Source: Bordetella parapertussis (GTDB lineage: Bacteria > Pseudomonadota > Gammaproteobacteria > Burkholderiales > Burkholderiaceae_C). From it: 46,376 nucleotides of DNA. The stretch lies in the NCBI GenBank assembly GCA_945861305.1, contig CAMATW010000022.1:1-46376 (forward strand), read 5' to 3'. The position numbers and the translations under genes are program-made. The notes under the pieces were generated by a model. That model ran no database searches, was not told where the DNA came from, and saw only the letters and a program-made list of their open reading frames with translations. This document shows, in pieces, positions 28,848 to 37,080 of the stretch (within the stretch, counting starts at the first letter, position 1; the number at the start of each line of letters is the position of its first letter).

Positions 28848-29729
28848 TCAGAGCCAGTACACCAAGATGTAAAGGCCCAGCCACACCACATCCACAAAGT
28901 GCCAGTACCAAGCGGCACCTTCAAAGCCAAAATGCTTTTCAGGGGTGAAGTGGCCTTTTTGCAAGCGCAAGGTAATAAAGAGCAGCATGAGCATGCCCAA
29001 GAACACGTGAAAGCCATGAAACCCTGTCAGCATGAAGAAGGTAGAGCCATACAGACCAGAGGTGAGTTTGAGGTTCAAATCGTTGTAAGCATGAAAGTAT
29101 TCATAGCCTTGAACAAAAAGGAAAACCAAACCTAGCGCAACAGTCAGCCACATAAAGCTGATGGTTTTAGCGCGTTGGTTGGCAATCAAAGCATGATGGG
29201 CGATGGTCAGGGTCACGCCAGAACTCAACAGCAAAGCTGTGTTGATGGTTGGCAGCCAAAACGGCGTCATGGTTTGGAAGGGCTCGATGATGCCCGCAGG
29301 AGAAGCGGTGACACCAGCGGCAACACTTGGCCAAACAGCTTTGAAGTCAGGCCAAAGCAAGGCGTTTTCTAAACTGCCCAGAATGGGGACGGAATGGGCA
29401 CGTGCCCACCACAAGGCTGAGAAGAAGGCACCAAAGAACATCACCTCGGAGAAGATGAACCAGCTCATGCTCCAGCGAAATGAGAGATCGATCTTGCGGC
29501 CATACAGACCAGATTCACTCTCAGACACAGCAGCACTGAACCATTTATAGAGGATGACCAACCAAATCACCATGCCAGCTAGCAAGGCGTACTTACCCCA
29601 ATCTATGTCATTGATCCATTGGCTGGCACCCAAAATGACAAAGAACAATCCCAACGAAGCCAAGGCTGGAAACGGCGAGGGCTCAGGGACATAGTAATGT
29701 GGCGTAGTGCCATGGGACGTGCTGCTCAT
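28848..29729 (-). CDS. ctaE: Cytochrome c oxidase subunit III
   Basis: A 293-residue membrane protein with seven transmembrane segments. It carries HYYVPEPSPFP at the N-terminus, the conserved MSWFIFSEVMFFGAFFSALWWAR, and GFHGFHVFLGMLMLL, ending WYWHFVDVVWLGLYILVYW. Subunit III stabilises the catalytic core and proton uptake. It lies in ctaC-ctaD-ctaG-DUF2970-ctaE order. Confidence 0.96.
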   Translation of the reverse strand: MSSTSHGTTPHYYVPEPSPFPALASLGLFFVILGASQWINDIDWGKYALLAGMVIWLVILYKWFSAAVSESESGLYGRKIDLSFRWSMSWFIFSEVMFFGAFFSALWWARAHSVPILGSLENALLWPDFKAVWPSVAAGVTASPAGIIEPFQTMTPFWLPTINTALLLSSGVTLTIAHHALIANQRAKTISFMWLTVALGLVFLFVQGYEYFHAYNDLNLKLTSGLYGSTFFMLTGFHGFHVFLGMLMLLFITLRLQKGHFTPEKHFGFEGAAWYWHFVDVVWLGLYILVYWL

Positions 29730-29740
29730 CTCGACTCCTT

Positions 29741-29968
29741 TTATTTTGCAACCACCAGATTGACCACAACAATCAACCCGATAACAAACAACAGACCGCC
29801 CACCAAACCCACGCCTAAAACATGCAATGGCGTGATGTGGGCCAAGTCTTCCTGAAATTCACTGTTTTTTCGAATACCAATAAAAGACCAAGACACGGCC
29901 ACGATAGAGCGCCAAAGTGGACGCTTGACCACTTGCGGTTTTTCAAGCGTTGTACTGTCAGTACTCAT
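29741..29968 (-). CDS. DUF2970 small membrane protein
   Basis: A 75-residue protein: a cytoplasmic N-terminus, the conserved SFIGIRKNSEFQEDLAHITPLHV stretch, and a single C-terminal membrane helix (VLGVGLVGGLLFVIGLIVVV). This matches the DUF2970 family, regularly found between ctaG and ctaE in betaproteobacteria. It overlaps ctaG by ATGA. Its molecular role is not known. Confidence 0.88.
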   Translation of the reverse strand: MSTDSTTLEKPQVVKRPLWRSIVAVSWSFIGIRKNSEFQEDLAHITPLHVLGVGLVGGLLFVIGLIVVVNLVVAK

Positions 29969-30570
29969 GTGCCCACCTTGGTTTGAGGAACCACCATGGC
30001 CGCACTGGGTGCAGGCGGTGTGCCACTGCCTACTTCAAAGAAGGTATAGGACAAGGTGATGGTGGTCACGTCTTTGGATAACTTTTTGTCAACCACAAAC
30101 ACCACAGGCCATTGTTTTTTTTCGCCAGGGGCCAAGGTGTATTGGTTAAAGCAAAAGCACTCCACTTTATTGAAATGCGGCCCCGCTTGGTGTGGCGCAT
30201 AACTGGGAATGGCCTGTGCCGACATAGTACGGTCTTGAACATTTTGAAACTCGTACATCACAGTGGCCATCTCGCCAGGGTGCACCTGAATCGAGTTTTG
30301 CATGGGCTTGAAATGCCAAGGTCCACGCGCATTGGCATCAAACTCCACGGTGATGGTTCTGCTTGTATCGACTTGGCTGTTTTGCGGCGAGGCAAGTCTT
30401 GCATTGCCAGATCCGGGCAATTCCTTTTCGCCCAAAGCCAAGATATTGATGCCGGTGGCCTCACAAATCGCAAGATACAAAGGAACCAAGGCATAGCCAA
30501 AACCAAACATGCCCAAAGTCACCACGACAAGTTTGCGCAGCATCAGCAGGTTGGCGTGGCGCAGACCCAT
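29965..30570 (-). CDS. ctaG: Cytochrome c oxidase assembly protein CtaG (Cox11)
   Basis: A 201-residue protein with one N-terminal membrane helix and a periplasmic immunoglobulin-like copper domain. It inserts CuB into CtaD. The copper motif C-F-C-F is in KVECFCFNQYTLAPGE, and another signature is VEFDANARGPWHFKP. It is spaced 9 bases from the small membrane protein gene upstream. Confidence 0.96.
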   Translation of the reverse strand: MGLRHANLLMLRKLVVVTLGMFGFGYALVPLYLAICEATGINILALGEKELPGSGNARLASPQNSQVDTSRTITVEFDANARGPWHFKPMQNSIQVHPGEMATVMYEFQNVQDRTMSAQAIPSYAPHQAGPHFNKVECFCFNQYTLAPGEKKQWPVVFVVDKKLSKDVTTITLSYTFFEVGSGTPPAPSAAMVVPQTKVGT

Positions 30571-30579
30571 GGCGTTGGC

Positions 30580-30690
30580 TTAATTGTTAATAAAGGTGAC
30601 TTTGGCAACAACGCCAAGAAAAAAAACAACCGCCACCGAGGCCAGTATCAGGCCAAGGCGGAGATTGCTTTTTTTCTGTTCAGAAGTCAC
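30580..30690 (-). CDS. 36-residue cytochrome oxidase small assembly-type membrane protein
   Basis: A short frame between ctaD and ctaG. It starts at GTG (an in-frame TAA lies 7 codons upstream and there is no ATG) and reads TSEQKKSNLRLG, then one membrane helix LILASVAVVFFLGVVAKV, ending TFINN. The EQKKSN-then-helix layout is what I recall for the small oxidase assembly proteins in this position in Burkholderiales. It fills the gap neatly, 25 bases after the ctaD stop. Confidence 0.75.
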   Translation of the reverse strand: MTSEQKKSNLRLGLILASVAVVFFLGVVAKVTFINN

Positions 30691-30715
30691 GGCAGAGGTT
30701 TGCTCGGTTTACAAC

Positions 30716-32344
30716 TCAGGCCACGATGCGGGTAGCGTCGCTGTTGAGTTTTGGAGGTGTTTCAAAGGTATGAAAAGGTGCGGGTGAAGGCACTTCCCAC
30801 TCCAAACCTTCGGCTGCTTCCCAAGGACGCTGAGGCGCAGGCTCACCCTTTCCACGCATGGTGGGCAACACGACAAAGAAGAAGAAATAGACCTGAGCAA
30901 TACCGAAGGCAAACCCACCTACAGAGGCCAAGGCGTTGAAGTCAGCAAACTGCATAGGGTAGTCAGCATAACGACGGGGCATACCGGCCAAGCCCAAGAA
31001 GTGCATGGGGAAGAAAGTAACGTTAAATGAAATAAGGGTCCACCAGAAGTGGATCTTGCCGCGTGTTTCGTTGTACATCACACCCGTCCACTTCGGGGCC
31101 CAATAGTAGTAGCCAGCAAACATGGTGAACAAGGAACCAGCCACCAACACATAGTGGAAGTGCGCCACCACGTAGTAGCCGTCTTGCAATTGCAAGTCGA
31201 TAGGGGCCATCGCCAAGATCAGGCCGGTGAAACCACCCATGGTGAAAACGAAGATGAAGCCCACCGCAAACAACATGGGGGTTTCAAAGGTCATGGACCC
31301 CTTCCACATGGTGGCAATCCAGTTAAACACCTTCACCCCAGTGGGCACAGAGATAAGCATGGTCGCGTACATGAAGAACAGTTGGCCAGTGACTGGCATA
31401 CCGGTGGTATACATGTGGTGCGCCCACACGATGAATGACAAAATCGCGATAGATGAAGTGGCATAAACCATGGAGGCATAGCCAAACAGCTTTTTGCGAG
31501 AAAACGCAGGAATGATTTGGCTGATGATGCCAAATGCGGGCAAGATCATGATGTACACCTCGGGGTGACCGAAGAACCAGAAGATATGCTGGAACATCAC
31601 GGGGTCGCCACCGGCGGCAGGGTTAAAGAAGGTGGTGCCGAAATGACGGTCGGTCAAGGTCATGGTGATGGCACCGGCCAACACAGGCATCACAGCAATC
31701 AACAAATAAGCGGTGATGAGCCAAGTCCAAACGAACATAGGCATCTTCATCAAGGTCATGCCAGGCGCGCGCATGTTCAAGATGGTCACGATGATGTTGA
31801 TGGAACCCATGATGGATGAAGCACCTAAGATGTGCAGCGCAAAAATTGCGGCATCCATGGAGGGGCCCATTTGCAGGCTCAAAGGTGCGTAAAGCGTCCA
31901 ACCACCTGCGGGGGCACCGCCAGGCATAAAGAAAGAACCGGCCAACATCAAGGCGGCAGGAATCATCAACCAGAAACTGAAGTTGTTCATGCGCGCAAAG
32001 GCCATGTCAGCCGCGCCAATTTGCAGCGGGATCATCCAGTTAGCGAAGCCCACAAAGGCCGGCATGATGGCGCCAAACACCATGATCAGACCGTGCATGG
32101 TGGTGAGTTGGTTGAACAACTCGGGGTTCACCAATTGCAAGCCTGGCTGGAACAACTCAGCGCGAATACCCAGAGCCAAAATGCCACCAGTGATGAGCAT
32201 AGTGAAGGCAAACAGCAGGTACAGCGTACCAATATCTTTGTGGTTGGTCGCATAGACCCAACGGCGCCAACCATGGGGTGCGCCATGGTGGTCATCATGT
32301 GCGTGGTCGGCCCCGTGGCCATGGGGGTGAAGTACAGCGCTCAT
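30716..32344 (-). CDS. ctaD: Cytochrome c oxidase subunit I
   Basis: A 542-residue heme-copper oxidase subunit with twelve transmembrane segments. Heme a and CuB/heme a3 ligands are visible: HGLIMVFGAIM; FGHPEVYIMILPAFG, with the His-Tyr pair and the Glu of the D-channel; WAHHMYTTG (two His); and VAHFHYVLVAGSLF (two His). The K-channel lysine is in TMWKGSM. HPEVY and GAADMAFARMNN indicate an A-type proton-pumping aa3 enzyme. Confidence 0.98.
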   Translation of the reverse strand: MSAVLHPHGHGADHAHDDHHGAPHGWRRWVYATNHKDIGTLYLLFAFTMLITGGILALGIRAELFQPGLQLVNPELFNQLTTMHGLIMVFGAIMPAFVGFANWMIPLQIGAADMAFARMNNFSFWLMIPAALMLAGSFFMPGGAPAGGWTLYAPLSLQMGPSMDAAIFALHILGASSIMGSINIIVTILNMRAPGMTLMKMPMFVWTWLITAYLLIAVMPVLAGAITMTLTDRHFGTTFFNPAAGGDPVMFQHIFWFFGHPEVYIMILPAFGIISQIIPAFSRKKLFGYASMVYATSSIAILSFIVWAHHMYTTGMPVTGQLFFMYATMLISVPTGVKVFNWIATMWKGSMTFETPMLFAVGFIFVFTMGGFTGLILAMAPIDLQLQDGYYVVAHFHYVLVAGSLFTMFAGYYYWAPKWTGVMYNETRGKIHFWWTLISFNVTFFPMHFLGLAGMPRRYADYPMQFADFNALASVGGFAFGIAQVYFFFFVVLPTMRGKGEPAPQRPWEAAEGLEWEVPSPAPFHTFETPPKLNSDATRIVA

Positions 32345-32371
32345 AGAAGATTCCTTCGATTTAAACGGGGG

Positions 32372-33538
32372 TTACTGGCGTGCAGCAAGCACTTCGGCGG
32401 GCTGAACCATTTGTCCGGTCTTGTTAGACCAATTATTTTTGGTGAAGCTGATGACTGCAGCAATTTCGCTGTTGGACAGTTGTCTCCATGCGGGCATGGT
32501 CAGGTTGTTTTGGCCATTGAGTAAGACTTTGATCTGCTTGGTTTTGTCCGCGTCCAACACGACCGCAGCGCCGTCGAGTCCTTTGATAGGACCCATGCCT
32601 TTGCCACTGGCTTGGTGACAGGCTTGGCAATTGGCTGCGTAGACCTTTTCGCCTTTTTGCATGAGGTCAGCCATGGACCACACTTTATTGGGGTCGTCTT
32701 GTTTGGCGGCTAGTTTTTTGTTTTGCTCGGCCACCCAAGCGGTGTACTCTTCAGCGCTCACCACTTTGACGTGAATGGGCATGTAAGCATGCTCTTTACC
32801 GCACAACTCTTGGCATTGGCCGTGGAAGTCACCGGTTTTTTCAGCACGGAACCAGGTGTCACGCACAAATCCAGGAATAGCATCTTGCTTGATGCCGAAT
32901 GAATTCACTGCAAACGAGTGAATCACGTCATTTGAGGTTGTGATGATGCGCACCTTTTGGTTGACAGGAACCACCAAAGGGTTGTCAACCTTGAGCAAAT
33001 AGTCGTCGGTGGGCTCGGGTTTGCCGCTGTTGGACATCTCGCGCTGAGCATTGTCCAAGGTGGAGATGAAGCCAATGCCTTCGCCTTCGCCTTTGATGTA
33101 GTCGTAACCCCATTTCCACTGGTAGCCCGTGGCTTTGATGGTCAAGTCGGCGTTAGACGTGTCTTTGCTGGCGACCACCGCTTTGGTGGCGGGCAAGGCC
33201 ATCAAGATGACGATGACAAATGGCACCACGGTCCAAGCGATTTCAACTTTCAGCGACTCGTGAAAAGATGCCGCTTTGTGTCCAACCGATTTGCGGTGTT
33301 TCCAAATGGAATAAAACATAACACCAAAAACAGCCACAAAAATTACCGTACAGATGATCAGCATGAACCAGTGCAGCCAAACTTGCTCTTCGGCAATTTT
33401 GGTGACCGGAGGGTGCAGGTTCAATTGACGCACTGCAGGGCCACCAGGTAAATCATTGACCGCCCAAGCCAAGGTGGAAACCATGGCAAACAAGGCAATA
33501 CTTGCCTTTTCAAATTTTTTGTAAATGTTGTTCATCAT
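32372..33538 (-). CDS. ctaC: Cytochrome c oxidase subunit II fused to cytochrome c
   Basis: A 388-residue subunit II with a signal peptide, two membrane helices, and a CuA domain (VIHSFAVNSFGIKQD, then C-Q-E-L-C-G-K-E-H-A-Y-M, the Cys, Glu, His and Met ligands). A C-terminal cytochrome c domain follows with CQACHQASGKGMGP and axial Met in LTMPAWRQLS. The fused heme makes it a caa3-type subunit, with electron entry through an attached cytochrome. It is the first gene of the cluster. Two adjacent ATGs leave the start uncertain by one codon. Confidence 0.97.
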   Translation of the reverse strand: MMNNIYKKFEKASIALFAMVSTLAWAVNDLPGGPAVRQLNLHPPVTKIAEEQVWLHWFMLIICTVIFVAVFGVMFYSIWKHRKSVGHKAASFHESLKVEIAWTVVPFVIVILMALPATKAVVASKDTSNADLTIKATGYQWKWGYDYIKGEGEGIGFISTLDNAQREMSNSGKPEPTDDYLLKVDNPLVVPVNQKVRIITTSNDVIHSFAVNSFGIKQDAIPGFVRDTWFRAEKTGDFHGQCQELCGKEHAYMPIHVKVVSAEEYTAWVAEQNKKLAAKQDDPNKVWSMADLMQKGEKVYAANCQACHQASGKGMGPIKGLDGAAVVLDADKTKQIKVLLNGQNNLTMPAWRQLSNSEIAAVISFTKNNWSNKTGQMVQPAEVLAARQ

Positions 33539-33630
33539 GTAAGCAAAAATTCAACAAGGTGTGAAGCCACCGAACGAAACTATTCTAACCACCCTAGCTC
33601 TTACAAAGCCTGACGCGAATCTTTCATTCT

Positions 33631-34548
33631 TTATTCTTTGCGCTGACTTGGTAACTTCGAGCGCAGTTCCTGCACCGATATATGTGCCGTCTCTGAAGGA
33701 AAAGCTTTGGCTTTGGCTTTAAAAGCATGGCCATAAATAATTTCAAAATTCAGTTGCAAACGACCTGAATTTTGTGGGGATATCAACCCCTTCTTCAAGA
33801 CCTGATGCAAGCTTGCCAGCCAGTTCTTGCCGCGCAGACCAGAAAACCTATGGGGGTGCAAATTGCGCCCCAATGTGCGCAACTCTGCCAACATAGACGG
33901 TACATCGGGGTAGGTCAGGGTGATGTGCTCCATGTCCATCACAGGCTGGGCAAAGCCCGCTTCAAGCAACATATCGCCCCAATCGTGCATGTCGGTGAAG
34001 TCATGCGCAGCGGGCGGCCAACCATGTTGCGAATAAGTCTCCTTAAGGTTGCGCAAAGTGTCAGGGCCTAAACAGGAAAACATCACAAAACCCTCGGGGG
34101 CCAAAGCACCGTGCCATTGAGCCATAAGCGCTTGAGGCCGTGCCTGCATGTGCAAGCCCATATTTGCCCAAACCATCTGTGCTGGTTGATAAAGCGATAA
34201 CGCAAATTTGGGCACTCGGCTTCGCCATCTGTTCCACCAAGGTGGCGTCAATGTTTGTCGCGCTTGCGACAAAAGTGGAGCCTCTGACTCGACCACGGTG
34301 CAAAGTGCTTGCGGGTATTGCTGGCTGACTATCCCTTGCGAAGTCCAACCGCCCAAACTGGGTTGCCAGTGCGCCCAATGCGTGGGTTGACTGCGCATCA
34401 ACACCAAGCGCTGTGCCATTCGCTTGGCCACTTCGTCATGCAGCCAAGCAGTTGGGCTTTGCGCAGCAAAACGCTCCCAGCGCTTGGCAGCGACTGGGTC
34501 TAGAGGGGGGAGCAGTTCACTTTTTTGAAGTGAAGAATTCACAGACAT
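33631..34548 (-). CDS. BioC-like methyltransferase with degenerate SAM motif
   Basis: A 305-residue protein resembling malonyl-ACP methyltransferases (BioC) in its C-terminal two thirds: APEGFVMFSCLGPDTLRNLKETY, DMHDWGDMLLEAGFAQPVMDMEHITLTY and GRLQLNFEIIYGHAFK. The N-terminal region where motif I (DxGxGxG) should lie reads HWQPSLGGWTSQGI, so SAM binding is doubtful or atypical. The start MSVNSSLQK at 34548 is chosen because the longer frame runs into comF territory. No biotin genes are nearby. It is divergent from comF by 20 bases. Confidence 0.75.
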   Translation of the reverse strand: MSVNSSLQKSELLPPLDPVAAKRWERFAAQSPTAWLHDEVAKRMAQRLVLMRSQPTHWAHWQPSLGGWTSQGIVSQQYPQALCTVVESEAPLLSQARQTLTPPWWNRWRSRVPKFALSLYQPAQMVWANMGLHMQARPQALMAQWHGALAPEGFVMFSCLGPDTLRNLKETYSQHGWPPAAHDFTDMHDWGDMLLEAGFAQPVMDMEHITLTYPDVPSMLAELRTLGRNLHPHRFSGLRGKNWLASLHQVLKKGLISPQNSGRLQLNFEIIYGHAFKAKAKAFPSETAHISVQELRSKLPSQRKE

Positions 34549-34568
34549 AAAGAGATAACTTTGTTCAG

Positions 34569-35234
34569 ATGGCAGGTATGCCTTACAGCCCCTCAGCATA
34601 CCGAAAATGGCTAAGCAACTTTGCATTGCTTCCCCCCACTTTGCCGGGCCTTTGCCACGCCTGTGGCCAATGGGCTTGGCAAGCCTTGTGCCCTGTGTGT
34701 GCAGGCTTGGGTCATGCCCCTACGGAGGACAGTGCCTCAAGCTGCTTAGCAGCCAAACTGTACATCTCCCCCTGGAAAGAACTCATCACTGCATTCAAGT
34801 TTGAAGGTCAAGTGGGTTTGGCCTATTTTTTGGCACAGCAAATGCGCCAGACACCCGCCATAGCCCAACGCTTGGATGACTGTGACTGGGTGGTACCCGT
34901 GCCTTTGTCGGCCCAACGGCTCAGAGAGCGCGGCTTTAACCAAGCCTTGCTGTTGGCCAAACAACTTTGCCCTGAACGCACTTTGAGCCAAGCGCTTATT
35001 CGCTTTCGCGACACGCCTGCCCAATCGGGCTTGTCTAGACAAGACAGGTTAGTCAACCTGCATCATGCTTTCATGGTCCATCCCGCGTATTTGCAGAGGT
35101 TGCGCGGCTCCAAAGTGGTGCTGGTGGACGACGTCACGACGACCGGCACAACCTTGCTTGCCTGCACACAGGCCCTAAAGGCTGCGGGGGTGAAGCAGGT
35201 GGACGCAGTGGTGCTCGCCCGAACACCGGCTTAG
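34569..35234 (+). CDS. ComF family phosphoribosyltransferase-like protein
   Basis: A 221-residue protein with an N-terminal zinc ribbon (CHACG, then CPVC) and a C-terminal type I phosphoribosyltransferase fold whose PRPP loop is VVLVDDVTTTGTTL. The RERGFNQALLLAKQL segment is the ComF signature. ComF proteins contribute to DNA uptake in competent bacteria, but are widespread outside them. A second ATG at codon 4 is an alternative start. Confidence 0.92.
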   Translation: MAGMPYSPSAYRKWLSNFALLPPTLPGLCHACGQWAWQALCPVCAGLGHAPTEDSASSCLAAKLYISPWKELITAFKFEGQVGLAYFLAQQMRQTPAIAQRLDDCDWVVPVPLSAQRLRERGFNQALLLAKQLCPERTLSQALIRFRDTPAQSGLSRQDRLVNLHHAFMVHPAYLQRLRGSKVVLVDDVTTTGTTLLACTQALKAAGVKQVDAVVLARTPA

Positions 35235-35270
35235 CGGCAAGCCACAATGCGAACTTCACAGCGAGGCCGC

Positions 35271-35741
35271 ATGTTTCATATCGTTTTGGTTCAACCCGAA
35301 ATCCCACCCAACACCGGCAACATCATCCGTTTGGCTGCCAATACGGGTTGCAGCTTGCATCTGGTCGAGCCACTGGGCTTTTCCATGCAAGACAAACAAA
35401 TGCGTCGCGCTGGCTTGGATTACCACGAGTACGCCAACGTCAAGCGCTATGCCAGTTGGCAGGCCTTTGTGGACGCCGAGCAACCCGATATTTCACGCTG
35501 CTTTGCGCTCACCACCCACGGCAAGGCATCGGTGTTTGGATGCGCTTTTAAGGCGGGTGATTGGCTGGTGTTTGGTGCAGAAACCAGCGGTTTAGCGCCC
35601 GAGGTAAGGGCTTTTTTTCAAGCTGTCAATATGCTGCGCTTGCCTATGCTGGCGGGGCAACGCAGCTTGAACCTCTCCAACGCCGTGGCCATCACCGTTT
35701 ACGAAGCTTGGCGACAAAACGGCTTTGCCATAGCACCTTAG
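35271..35741 (+). CDS. trmL: tRNA (cytidine(34)-2'-O)-methyltransferase TrmL
   Basis: A 156-residue SPOUT-fold methyltransferase modifying the wobble base of tRNA-Leu. The conserved start FHIVLVQPEIPPNTGNIIRL and the knot motifs (VFGAETSGL; LPMLAGQRSLNLSNAVAI) are present. The start at MFHIV is supported by GAGG before the ATG and by family length; the frame begins 8 codons earlier. Its stop overlaps the convergent MaoC gene by 4 bases (TTAG). Confidence 0.95.
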   Translation: MFHIVLVQPEIPPNTGNIIRLAANTGCSLHLVEPLGFSMQDKQMRRAGLDYHEYANVKRYASWQAFVDAEQPDISRCFALTTHGKASVFGCAFKAGDWLVFGAETSGLAPEVRAFFQAVNMLRLPMLAGQRSLNLSNAVAITVYEAWRQNGFAIAP

Positions 35742-36193
35742 GGGTAGCGACGCACCAAAGACTCCGCTACACACACCGGCTTGTCAGAGCCTTCGCGCTC
35801 AACGCTGACTTTCCAAGTCATTTGCATACCGTTGTTATCAATGGCCTCGCAGGCCAGCAGATGCATATGGGCACGCAAACGGCTGTTGACCGGCACTGGC
35901 GCGGTGAAACGCACTTTGTTCAAGCCGTAGTTGATACCCATGCGCGAACCCTGGATATCAAATGCAGACTCGAAAAATTGCGGCAACAAGGACAAGGTTA
36001 AAAACCCATGGGCGATGGTGTTGCCAAAAGGGCCGCTTTGGGCTTTGTCGGCATCGATGTGAATCCATTGGTGGTCGCCCGTGGCTTGGGCAAATAAGTT
36101 GATCTGTTCTTGCGTAACCGTCACCCAGTCGCTGACCGCAACGTCTTGGCCCACGCAGGCCATCAAGTCTTCTAAAGCGTTGAATATTTTCAT
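35738..36193 (-). CDS. MaoC-like (R)-specific enoyl-CoA hydratase
   Basis: A 151-residue single hot-dog-fold protein. The hydratase-2 catalytic segment is FAQATGDHQWIHID (Asp and His), followed by IAHGFLTLSLLP. Such enzymes hydrate (R)-enoyl-CoA, in fatty acid or polyhydroxyalkanoate metabolism; NodN-type members have unknown substrates. The start MKIFNALEDL at 36193 has AGGTGG at the right distance, so the 24 upstream codons are excluded. Confidence 0.9.
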   Translation of the reverse strand: MKIFNALEDLMACVGQDVAVSDWVTVTQEQINLFAQATGDHQWIHIDADKAQSGPFGNTIAHGFLTLSLLPQFFESAFDIQGSRMGINYGLNKVRFTAPVPVNSRLRAHMHLLACEAIDNNGMQMTWKVSVEREGSDKPVCVAESLVRRYP

Positions 36194-36303
36194 AAAACCA
36201 CCTACTTTGTCTGTCTGAAGGTGGCTCAGTCTAGCGCCTCGTTGCAAGGGGCCAATACGGCTCAACTAAAATAGCAGGTTTTATCAAAGTCAACTTACCC
36301 GCT

Positions 36304-37077
36304 ATGAGCGCCTTTCTCGACGAAACCGTCTTATCCGTCCACCATTGGACCGACCGCTTGTTCAGCTTCACCACCACCCGCGACATGGCTTTGCGCTTCT
36401 CAAATGGCCACTTCACCATGATTGGTTTGCGAATTGACGGCAAGCCCTTGCTGAGGGCCTACAGCATCGTCAGTGCCAACTACGAAGAGCACCTTGAATT
36501 TTTAAGCATCAAGGTACCCGACGGCCCCCTCACCTCCAAACTGCAGCACATCCAAGTCGGCGACAAAATTGTGGTGGGGCGCAAACCCACAGGCACTTTG
36601 TTGATTGACTATTTGCTGCCTGGCAAGAACCTTTACTTGTTAGGCACCGGTACCGGCATGGCACCTTATATGTCGATCGTCCGCGACCCCGAAACTTATG
36701 AACGCTTTGAAAAAGTGATCTTGGTCCACGGTGTGCGCGAGGTGAAAGAGTTGGCCTACCACGACTACCTCACGCAAGAGTTACCTCAGCATGAACTCTT
36801 GGGCGAGATGGTCAGCGCCCAAATGCTGTACTACCCCACCGTCACCCGCGAACCGTTTCGCCACCAAGGCCGTATCAACGAACTGATGGAAAGCGGCAAG
36901 TTGTTTGCAGACCTCGGCTTATCCGCGCTCAACCCCGAGACCGACCGCATCATGCTCTGCGGCAGCCCACAAATGCTGAAGAGCCTGAAAACCTTGCTGG
37001 AAGAACGCCACTTCAAGGAAGGCAACACCACCACGCCGGGTGACTTTGTGGTGGAGCGTGCGTTTGTCGAGCAATAA
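36304..37077 (+). CDS. fpr: Ferredoxin--NADP reductase
   Basis: A 257-residue FAD flavoprotein exchanging electrons between NADPH and ferredoxin or flavodoxin. FAD-binding R-A-Y-S is in LLRAYSIVSANYEEHLEF. The NADP-binding GTGTGMAPYMSIV and the C-terminal MLCGSPQMLKSLKTLL with terminal FVEQ follow. Length matches the bacterial subclass of Fpr. In proteobacteria Fpr often responds to oxidative stress; no SoxR- or FinR-type site is evident in the 110 bases upstream. Confidence 0.95.
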   Translation: MSAFLDETVLSVHHWTDRLFSFTTTRDMALRFSNGHFTMIGLRIDGKPLLRAYSIVSANYEEHLEFLSIKVPDGPLTSKLQHIQVGDKIVVGRKPTGTLLIDYLLPGKNLYLLGTGTGMAPYMSIVRDPETYERFEKVILVHGVREVKELAYHDYLTQELPQHELLGEMVSAQMLYYPTVTREPFRHQGRINELMESGKLFADLGLSALNPETDRIMLCGSPQMLKSLKTLLEERHFKEGNTTTPGDFVVERAFVEQ

Positions 37078-37080
37078 GCC

